From Streptomyces sp. YPW6 (GTDB taxonomy: Bacteria > Actinomycetota > Actinomycetes > Streptomycetales > Streptomycetaceae): 64,000 nt of DNA. Below, in pieces: positions 58,880 through 64,000 of this stretch. Location of the stretch: assembly GCF_018866325.1 (NCBI RefSeq), contig NZ_CP076457.1, positions 3,755,001-3,819,000 on the forward strand. Reading direction: 5' to 3'. Positions within the stretch are counted from its first letter, which is position 1. Every line of letters starts with the position of its first letter. The notes beneath the pieces are model-generated. The model saw only the letters and a list, made by a program, of their open reading frames with translations. It was not told the DNA's origin and did no database searches. A program made the position numbers and the translations under genes.

Positions 58880-59428
58880 TCAGCTCTGGTGCCCCTCGTA
58901 GTGGGCGACCGCGTCCGAGGTGCGTCCCGCGCCGTACACCTTGAGGAACTCTGCCAGCTCCGGGTGGGTCGGGGCGAGGGCGTCCGCGGCATCGATGATG
59001 TCGCCGGCGGCCGCGACCGACCGCAGCAGGGACTGGATCTCGCGCACCACACGGCGGACGGTGGGAGCGCCGCCGGTGGAGGTGGTCTGGCCGGTGGCGG
59101 TGAGGACCGAGCCGCCCTGCGACTTCTTGATCTCCTCCATGCGCTCGGTGGCCTCCCCCGCGCTGACGCTGCCGTCGGCCACCTGTCCCGACAACTCCTG
59201 GAGGGCCTGGACACGCTGGACCACCGCGGGGTTCCCGATCTTGGCGCGCTGGCCGCTCATCAGCTGCGAGAGCATCGGTGCGGAGAGCCCCAGAACGGCC
59301 GCCAGCCGGGCCTGGTTCAGCCCGAGATCATCGATCAGCCGGCGGAAGAGGGCCCCCAACGGCTCTCCGTACCAACTGCGTTGAAGCTCTCTGGCTCTTG
59401 CCGTCGCCTCTTGTTGCGCTGCGTCCAT
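58880..59428 (-). CDS. Helix-turn-helix DNA-binding protein
   Basis: This gene encodes a 182-residue cytoplasmic protein with an N-terminal Cro/XRE-like helix-turn-helix (LGLNQARLAAVLGLSAPMLS, about residues 35-54) and a long C-terminal helical part (VRRVVREIQSLLRSVAAAGDI). The ATG at 59428 follows GGGGAGACGC and gives a sensible N terminus (DAAQQEATARARELQRSWYG). It precedes the Ser/Thr kinase gene in the same direction and may be in one unit with it. The family occurs in other Streptomyces next to kinases as far as I recall; role and operator are unknown. Confidence 0.78.
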   Translation of the reverse strand: MDAAQQEATARARELQRSWYGEPLGALFRRLIDDLGLNQARLAAVLGLSAPMLSQLMSGQRAKIGNPAVVQRVQALQELSGQVADGSVSAGEATERMEEIKKSQGGSVLTATGQTTSTGGAPTVRRVVREIQSLLRSVAAAGDIIDAADALAPTHPELAEFLKVYGAGRTSDAVAHYEGHQS

Positions 59429-59564
59429 GGCGTCTCCCCATCGCTGCCGCTTCGCTGCTGCGAACCTTGCGAGCATCTTACGGAGCGTGGTCGTTCCGGG
59501 GGAGTCCCCATCCTTTTGGAAGAACCCGGGGGGTACCCGGTACTGTGGTTCCCGACGGTGACCT

Positions 59565-59637
59565 GGGGCCTTAGCTCAGTTGGTAGAGCGCTGCCTTTGC
59601 AAGGCAGATGTCAGGAGTTCGAATCTCCTAGGCTCCA
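59565..59637 (+). tRNA. tRNA-Ala (TGC)
   Basis: Cloverleaf: acceptor GGGGCCT/AGGCTCC with one G-U pair, D loop AGTTGGTA, anticodon stem CTGCC/GGCAG with TGC at 59598-59600, T arm AGGAG-TTCGAAT-CTCCT. The CCA is not encoded. TTGGAA (59516) and TACTGT (59541) with a 19-base spacer are a weak promoter candidate. Confidence 0.98.
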
Positions 59638-59644
59638 CGTGATG

Positions 59645-59688
59645 GAACCCCTCCAACCTGCGGAAACGTGGGTCGGAGGGGTTCTTTT
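59645..59688 (+). terminator. tRNA-Ala terminator
   Basis: A perfect 10-bp stem (GAACCCCTCC) with a 20-base loop, followed by TTTT, 7 bases after the tRNA. Confidence 0.85.
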
Positions 59689-59753
59689 CGTTGCGCCTGC
59701 GCCGGACCAGGCACACTTCATCCATAAACAGTCGAGCCACAAAGGACTCAGGC

Positions 59754-60338
59754 ATGATCACGTTGACGAAGGAAGACGGCCCGGCGGACCTGGGCGGGGT
59801 GACCCACCTCTCCATCGGAGCGTCCTGGGACCCGACCGTCGGCAGCAGCGGCGGTCTGATGGGGAAGATCCGGCAGAAGGCCGGCACGGACCTGGACCTG
59901 ATCGCCATCGCCATGCAGGGCGGCGACCCGGTGCGGCTGGCCGGTCTGGACTCCCTGGACCCGCTGGGCAACGGCTCGCTGGTGCACAGCGGGGACAACC
60001 AGACCGGGCACGGCGACGGCGACGACGAGACGGTGACCGTCGAGTTCGCCAGGATCCCCTCGAACATCACGTCGATCGTCTTCATCGCGGCGGCCTACAA
60101 GAAGCGCAGCTCGTTCAGCAACGCGCGCAACATCAGCTTCAAGGTGTACGACGCGACGGGCGGCAGCTCGCAGCAGGTCGCCGACATCTGGCCGAGCATG
60201 CTCACCCAGGACAACGGCGTCGCCGTCGCCAAGGCGATCCGCGAGGGCGCGGGCTGGAAGCTCCAGGTGATCAACGAGACCGGGAAGATCAAGCAGGGCG
60301 ACGAGCACGCCCTGATGCGGTTCGCCGTCAGCCGGTAG
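59754..60338 (+). CDS. TerD-family protein
   Basis: This gene encodes a 194-residue TerD/CABP-type protein, a calcium-binding stress protein of the tellurite-resistance family. The signature blocks LGASWD-like (IGASWDP), DLDLIAIAMQ, VHSGDNQTGHGDGDDETVTVE, SIVFIAAAYKK and RNISFKVYD are complete, including the Asp clusters that bind calcium. The ATG at 59754 follows AAAGGACTCAGGC. It stands alone, without other ter genes, as is common for the many TerD copies in Streptomyces. Confidence 0.93.
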   Translation: MITLTKEDGPADLGGVTHLSIGASWDPTVGSSGGLMGKIRQKAGTDLDLIAIAMQGGDPVRLAGLDSLDPLGNGSLVHSGDNQTGHGDGDDETVTVEFARIPSNITSIVFIAAAYKKRSSFSNARNISFKVYDATGGSSQQVADIWPSMLTQDNGVAVAKAIREGAGWKLQVINETGKIKQGDEHALMRFAVSR

Positions 60339-60344
60339 GCGTCG

Positions 60345-60413
60345 GCCGGCGGACGTCGGCCCGTGGTCGTCGGCCGGTGGTCGTCGGCCGGTGGCTGTCA
60401 GCCGGTCGGCGTC
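60345..60413. repeat. Short GTCGTCGGCCGGTG tandem repeats after terD
   Basis: Two nearly identical 14-base units and degraded copies follow the terD stop codon. No function is evident. Confidence 0.6.
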
Positions 60414-60463
60414 ACCGGAGCGCGCGTCCGTGAGGGCGTGAGGACGGCCCATGGACGGGCACG

Positions 60464-60511
60464 CGAACGCGGCCGCGGGAACCGCCTGAGCGGTTTCCGC
60501 GGCCGCGTTCG
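60464..60511. terminator. Bidirectional terminator between terD and the DUF5324-type gene
   Basis: A 21-bp stem with one wobble pair (CGAACGCGGCCGCGG outer part) and a 6-base loop stands between convergent genes and is followed by GTTT. Confidence 0.85.
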
Positions 60512-60573
60512 TTTCGTGGACCCGCTGCCCCGCCGGCCCGCCGTTCTTTTCCGGCCCGGCAGCCGGCCGTCCG

Positions 60574-61293
60574 TCAGGGCCGGTCGTCGAGGCCCGGGGT
60601 GCCCCCCTCGCCCGACTCGGCCTCGGCCTGCTTGGCCTCGACCTCCGGGTCGAGGCCGGCCCGCGGGCTGCCGTCGACCGAGCTGAGCGGCGAGCGCTCG
60701 TCGCCCACCTCGGTGGCGACGGGCGGCTCGACCAGCCAGTCCGGGTTGGCCTGCTTGTCCCACCAGCGCCAGGCGGCGTAGGCGCCGCCCGCCAGGACGC
60801 CCAGCACCAGGAAGCCTTTCGCGGCGCGGCCGGCCTTGGCCCGCCGCTGGTGCTTCCGGGCCAGCTTCTGGATTTCCTTGGCCGTCACCTGGGTGCGCAG
60901 CGCCGCCAGGGCGGCCGCGCTGCGGGCGGACGCCTGCTCGGCGACGGGCACGGCCACCGCGCGGGCGTGCTCGACGCGCGGCGCCGTGTAGTCGGCGGCG
61001 CTCCGCGCGGCCTTCCGGGTCGAGACCGCGGCGCGGTGCGCGGCCTCGTCGACCCGGGGCGGCACGTGTGTACGAGCCTGTTCGATGCGCGGTGCGAGAT
61101 GGGACGCGTACTGGACACGGGCCTGCTGGGCCGCCTTCGTCACCTTGGGCGCGAGCCGTACGCGCGCCTCGTGCGCGAGGTGCGCCGCCTGCTCCTTGGC
61201 CGTGTCGGCGTAGGGCGCCACCACGTCCGCGGCGTGCTGCGCGCTGTCCTTCGCCGAGTCGGTTGCGGCGCGCACGCTGTCGATGCGGGTCAC
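60574..61293 (-). CDS. DUF5324-type membrane-associated protein
   Basis: This gene encodes a 239-residue protein. The first 150 residues are highly helical and Ala-rich with an 11-12-residue periodicity and repeated AP(Y/K/R)-like breaks (VVAPYADTAKEQ, RLAPKVTKAAQQ, HLAPRIEQARTH, YTAPRVEHARAV), which suggests an apolipophorin-like amphipathic bundle. One hydrophobic segment follows at about 167-183 (AKGFLVLGVLAGGAYAAW), then an acidic tail. The GTG at 61293 has AAGGAGGAGG upstream. The family is known from Streptomyces, without assigned function. Confidence 0.8.
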   Translation of the reverse strand: MTRIDSVRAATDSAKDSAQHAADVVAPYADTAKEQAAHLAHEARVRLAPKVTKAAQQARVQYASHLAPRIEQARTHVPPRVDEAAHRAAVSTRKAARSAADYTAPRVEHARAVAVPVAEQASARSAAALAALRTQVTAKEIQKLARKHQRRAKAGRAAKGFLVLGVLAGGAYAAWRWWDKQANPDWLVEPPVATEVGDERSPLSSVDGSPRAGLDPEVEAKQAEAESGEGGTPGLDDRP

Positions 61294-61571
61294 GGGATCC
61301 TCCTCCTTGGTGGCGGGTAGGTACTCCGCCTGTCCGCCCAGTCCAGAATCATGCCTGTTGGGTCCCGGCCCGGCATGCGGGACGGGCATCCGGGTCATGA
61401 TCGTCATTTGGTGTCAAAACGGTTCAAGTGAAGTGTGCCGACGACAATGCCATGGTTCGGCGGTGAACGCGCCGGTTCGCCCGGCATCCGGCCGTACGTT
61501 TCCCGGTCCGTGGGAGGATCGCCGGACGTCAGAAGGATGTGACGGCGGGCGAGGGAAGAGGAAGACAGATC

Positions 61572-62099
61572 GTGGCCGAGCAGCTTTACGCCACTGTGAA
61601 GACCAACCGGGGCGACATCGAGATCCGGCTGCTGCCGAACCACGCCCCCAAGACGGTGAAGAACTTCGTGGAACTGGCCACCGGGCAGCGCGAGTGGGTC
61701 AACCCGGAGACCGGCGAGACCACCACGGATCCGCTGTACGACGGGACCGTCTTCCACCGTGTCATCAGCGGGTTCATGATTCAGGGCGGCGACCCGCTGG
61801 GCAACGGGACCGGCGGTCCCGGCTACCAGTTCGCCGACGAGTTCCACCCGGAGCTGGCCTTCACCAAGCCGTATCTGCTGGCCATGGCCAACGCGGGGCC
61901 GGGCACCAACGGCTCGCAGTTCTTCCTGACCGTCTCGCCGACCGCCTGGCTGACCGGCAAGCACACCATCTTCGGCGAGGTGGCCGACGACGCGGGCCGC
62001 AAGGTCGTCGACGCGATCGCGGTCACGCCGACGAACCCCCGCACGGATCGCCCGCTCCAGGACGTGGTCATCGAGTCCGTGGTCGTCGAGACGCGCTGA
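61572..62099 (+). CDS. Peptidyl-prolyl cis-trans isomerase (cyclophilin)
   Basis: This gene encodes a 175-residue cytoplasmic cyclophilin that speeds proline isomerisation in folding proteins. The active-site blocks FHRVISGFMIQGGDP, LAMANAGPGTNGSQFFLTV and WLTGKHTIFGEV are complete. The GTG at 61572 is chosen for the AEQLYATVKTNRGDIEI start, with GAGGAAG upstream. No signal peptide is present. It precedes a rhomboid protease gene, as in other Streptomyces. Confidence 0.95.
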   Translation: MAEQLYATVKTNRGDIEIRLLPNHAPKTVKNFVELATGQREWVNPETGETTTDPLYDGTVFHRVISGFMIQGGDPLGNGTGGPGYQFADEFHPELAFTKPYLLAMANAGPGTNGSQFFLTVSPTAWLTGKHTIFGEVADDAGRKVVDAIAVTPTNPRTDRPLQDVVIESVVVETR

Positions 62100-62157
62100 C
62101 GTCCCGCGCGCCGCCCGACGGCCCCGCGGGTACCCGGGCCCCGGGCACCCGCGGGGG

Positions 62158-62179
62158 CCGGGCACCCGCGGGTGCCCGG
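62158..62179 (+). terminator. Terminator after cyclophilin gene
   Basis: A perfect 22-bp palindrome (CCGGGCACCCG arms) lies 59 bases after the stop, in a strongly G+C-rich gap without genes. Confidence 0.6.
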
Positions 62180-62313
62180 GGCGTCTATCGGCCCCCTGCG
62201 GGAACCAACCGGCCTGCCCGTCCGTAGGGATACATAGCGGACGAGCGGGGCGGCCCCGTCCGTGCCGCCGCCCGAGCGACGAGGGATCAGGACCGAGAGG
62301 CAGGCCAGGACCG

Positions 62314-63216
62314 ATGGACCAGCAGCCGCCCGGAGACCGTGCCGCCGCGGGAAGCGGCGTCCCGACGCCGACCTGCTACCGCCATCCCGACCGTGAGACC
62401 GGCATCAGCTGCACGCGCTGCGGGCGGCCGGTCTGCCCCGAGTGCATGGTCAGCGCCTCGGTCGGCTTCCAGTGCCCCGACTGCGTACGGCAGGGCTCGG
62501 GTACCGGACACCACCCGGCGGCCAGTCGGCCGCGCACCCTGGCGGGTGGCTCGGTGGCCGCCGATCCTCGCCTGGTCACCAAGATCCTGCTCGGCATCAA
62601 TCTGGCCGTCTTCCTCCTGGTCACCGTCCGCCCCGGGCTGGTGAACGACCTGACGCTGCTCGGGCGGGCGTGGGACCCGAGCCCGCCGCCGGGGTCCATC
62701 GAAGGTGTCGCCGAAGGCCAGTGGTATCGCCTGGTGACCTCGATGTTCCTGCACCAGGAAGTCATGCACATCGGGTTCAACATGCTGGGGCTCTGGTGGC
62801 TCGGCGGACAGCTGGAGGCGGCGCTCGGCCGGTCCCGCTATCTCGCCCTCTATCTGCTGTCCGGGTTCGCCGGCAGTGCGCTGACCTATCTGATCGCCGC
62901 CCAGAACCAGCCGTCGCTGGGCGCCTCCGGTGCGGTCTACGGCCTCTTCGGAGCGACCGCCGTGCTGATGCGCCGGATGAACTACGACATGCGCCCGGTG
63001 CTCGTGCTGCTGGCGCTGAACCTGGTCTTCACCTTCACCTGGGGCGGGATCGCCTGGGAGGCGCACGTCGGCGGTCTGATCGCGGGCGTCGCCATCGCCG
63101 TCGGCATGGTCCACGCCCCGCGCGAGCGCCGTACGGCGGTGCAGGCCGGGACCTGTGCCCTCGTTCTGCTGGCGTCCCTCGGGATCGTCGTCGCCCGGAC
63201 GATCGCGCTCACCTGA
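62314..63216 (+). CDS. Rhomboid-family intramembrane serine protease with zinc-binding N terminus
   Basis: This gene encodes a 300-residue intramembrane protease. The N terminus carries a B-box-like zinc motif (CYRHPDRETGISCTRCGRPV, with CPEC and CPDC following) of about 45 residues. Six to seven membrane helices follow. The catalytic Ser205 is in GASGAVYG and His251 in EAHVGGLIAG; the conserved TSMFLHQEVMHIGFNM loop is present. Its substrates are unknown. The ATG at 62314 follows GAGAGGCAGGCC. It is ended by an 11-bp-stem hairpin at 63298. Confidence 0.93.
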   Translation: MDQQPPGDRAAAGSGVPTPTCYRHPDRETGISCTRCGRPVCPECMVSASVGFQCPDCVRQGSGTGHHPAASRPRTLAGGSVAADPRLVTKILLGINLAVFLLVTVRPGLVNDLTLLGRAWDPSPPPGSIEGVAEGQWYRLVTSMFLHQEVMHIGFNMLGLWWLGGQLEAALGRSRYLALYLLSGFAGSALTYLIAAQNQPSLGASGAVYGLFGATAVLMRRMNYDMRPVLVLLALNLVFTFTWGGIAWEAHVGGLIAGVAIAVGMVHAPRERRTAVQAGTCALVLLASLGIVVARTIALT

Positions 63217-63297
63217 GCGGAAGGGGTGGCGAGCAGAGGGTCGCCACCCCCAGCCTGACCGAAGTTGTCCACAGTCTGAGCGCATTGTTGTGCATGG

Positions 63298-63321
63298 CAA
63301 GGGGCACAGGTGTGCCCCTTG
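63298..63321 (+). terminator. Rhomboid gene terminator
   Basis: A perfect 11-bp stem (CAAGGGGCACA) with a GG centre, 82 bases after the rhomboid stop codon. Confidence 0.75.
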
Positions 63322-63356
63322 TCGCTGAGCTGGGTTTTTCCGCCCGCACAACCGGG

Positions 63357-63385
63357 CGCAGCCTCCCTCGGCGAGGGAGGCTGCG
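63357..63385 (-). terminator. Hairpin, possible crgA terminator
   Basis: Two perfect 14-base arms (CGCAGCCTCCCTCG) around one G. It lies 165 bases beyond the crgA stop and next to the DnaA boxes. Confidence 0.55.
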
Positions 63386-63549
63386 GTCACACCGGCGTCA
63401 ACTTGAGTGGAGGTTATCCACAGATCGTCTGACCTTTTCCCCCGGCTGTGGATAACTCTGTGGGTAACTCAGGGCAAGGCTTGCGTCAGAAGACGTCGAT
63501 CAGCTACGGGCGCGCACCGGCCCGGGAACGGCGGAGCGGAAAGGCTCCG

Positions 63550-63804
63550 CTACTTCCACTGGGTCGACACGGCGAAGCCGCCGGCGATGAAGCCGAAGCC
63601 GACCACGATGTTCCAGTTGCCGAGGGCGTCGACCGGCAGATCGCCCTCGGTCACGTAGAACACCACGATCCAGGCCAGCCCGATGAGGAACAGGGCCAGC
63701 ATCACCGGAGCGACCCAGCTGCGGTTGGTCAGCTTGATGGCCGCCGTCTGCTTCGCCGGGGGCGGCGTGAAGTCGGCCTTCTTGCGGATACGTGACTTCG
63801 GCAC
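63550..63804 (-). CDS. crgA: Cell-division inhibitor / division-site protein CrgA
   Basis: This gene encodes CrgA, 84 residues, a two-helix membrane protein that coordinates growth and septation; in Streptomyces it delays FtsZ ring assembly in aerial hyphae. MPKSRIRKKADFTPPP at the start and the second helix ending in VSTQWK are diagnostic. The ATG at 63804 follows AGGAGAGTCCCTCG. It diverges from the gene starting at 63945. Confidence 0.97.
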   Translation of the reverse strand: MPKSRIRKKADFTPPPAKQTAAIKLTNRSWVAPVMLALFLIGLAWIVVFYVTEGDLPVDALGNWNIVVGFGFIAGGFAVSTQWK

Positions 63805-63944
63805 GAGGGACTCTCCTGTCGATGCGCTGCGTGACCGCGCAGGGATCTGTGGCGGGCGCCGGGGGCGGTGCCAGGGGGAATGCTGCCTCCCCCGAGCGTC
63901 CGTTAGCGTAGTGCTTCCCTGGCGCCTGATGAGATAAGGGTACG

Positions 63945-64000
63945 TTGAGCAATTCTGCCGACTCCCCCGAAGGCCCGGCCCGGCGCACCTCCGTGTGGGC
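63945..64000 (+). CDS. Start of a gene cut by the window end, possibly DUF881-type
   Basis: A TTG at 63945 with AAGGG upstream opens a frame (SNSADSPEGPARRTSVW) that continues beyond the window. In other Streptomyces a DUF881 protein is divergent from crgA, so this is probably its N terminus. Eighteen residues are too few to prove it. Confidence 0.45.
   Translation, partial: MSNSADSPEGPARRTSVW

Larger units (their letters stand above)
63265..63467. promoter_or_regulatory. Cluster of DnaA boxes between rhomboid and crgA
   Basis: Three exact boxes, TTGTCCACA at 63265-63273, TTATCCACA at 63414-63422 and TTATCCACA on the minus strand at 63455-63447, and one with a single mismatch (TTACCCACA, 63467-63459) lie in the 333-base gap. 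This is a higher density of exact boxes than in oriC itself, where none is exact. The last three form a tight group 83-136 bases from the crgA stop. Confidence 0.8.

Noticed and set aside
53630..59637. Integrative element between the two tRNA genes
   Set aside because: No integrase, no direct repeat of a tRNA 3' end and no change in base composition that I can see; DLW-39 and its neighbours are normal in this place.

Overview
This is a high-GC actinobacterial chromosome segment that contains the replication origin. The rich use of GTG starts, the gene order parB-parA-rsmG-jag-yidC-yidD-rnpA-rpmH / dnaA / oriC / dnaN-gnd-recF-dciA-gyrB-gyrA, the TTGTCCACA-type DnaA boxes and the GTTTCACGTGAAAC parS sites together point to Streptomyces or a very close relative. 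I name genes by family and synteny, without database searches.

Layout. 1-5.3 kb is a mildly accessory edge: a truncated two-domain acetyltransferase, a divergent MFS efflux/MarR pair with a repeat-rich operator, a second acetyltransferase, a class C beta-lactamase-like hydrolase and a broken dienelactone hydrolase. 5.3-10.5 kb holds dnaB, a MATE exporter and the rpsF-ssb-rpsR-rplI operon. 10.9-18.1 kb carries cell-wall genes: a small membrane protein, FemX, an alanine-racemase-like protein, a GT87-type mannosyltransferase and a class A penicillin-binding protein. 18.4-21.7 kb has a PadR regulator, inositol-phosphate synthase and an MFS protein. 21.8-33.2 kb is the conserved actinobacterial block pcnA / DUF6049 protein - murJ - pseudokinase - sigM - anti-sigma - trxB - trxA. 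33.3-40.2 kb is the minus-strand arm up to rpmH. 40.6-53.6 kb is dnaA, oriC (about 20 DnaA boxes) and the plus-strand arm through gyrA. 53.6-64 kb has tRNA-Ile and tRNA-Ala with a less conserved set between and after them: a lipoprotein, the tiny DLW-39 gene, a secreted anchored protein, a Ser/Thr kinase, a helix-turn-helix protein, TerD, a DUF5324-type protein, cyclophilin, rhomboid and crgA.

How it works together. The window encodes much of initiation (DnaA, oriC, DnaB, DciA, DnaN, SSB, RecF, gyrase) and segregation (ParA, ParB and ten close or exact parS copies spread over 33 kb). Gene direction flips at oriC, so most genes are co-directional with the forks. Two further clusters of DnaA boxes lie about 36 kb left of oriC (upstream of dnaB) and about 20 kb right of it (beside crgA); the latter has three exact boxes. 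A second theme is cell-wall synthesis and its control: FemX, PBP, MurJ with its detached pseudokinase partner, CrgA and a Ser/Thr kinase.

I saw no prophage, transposon, CRISPR array or biosynthetic cluster. The most interesting signals are non-coding: the extra DnaA-box clusters, parS sites built into terminators and into coding sequence, and the operator palindromes.
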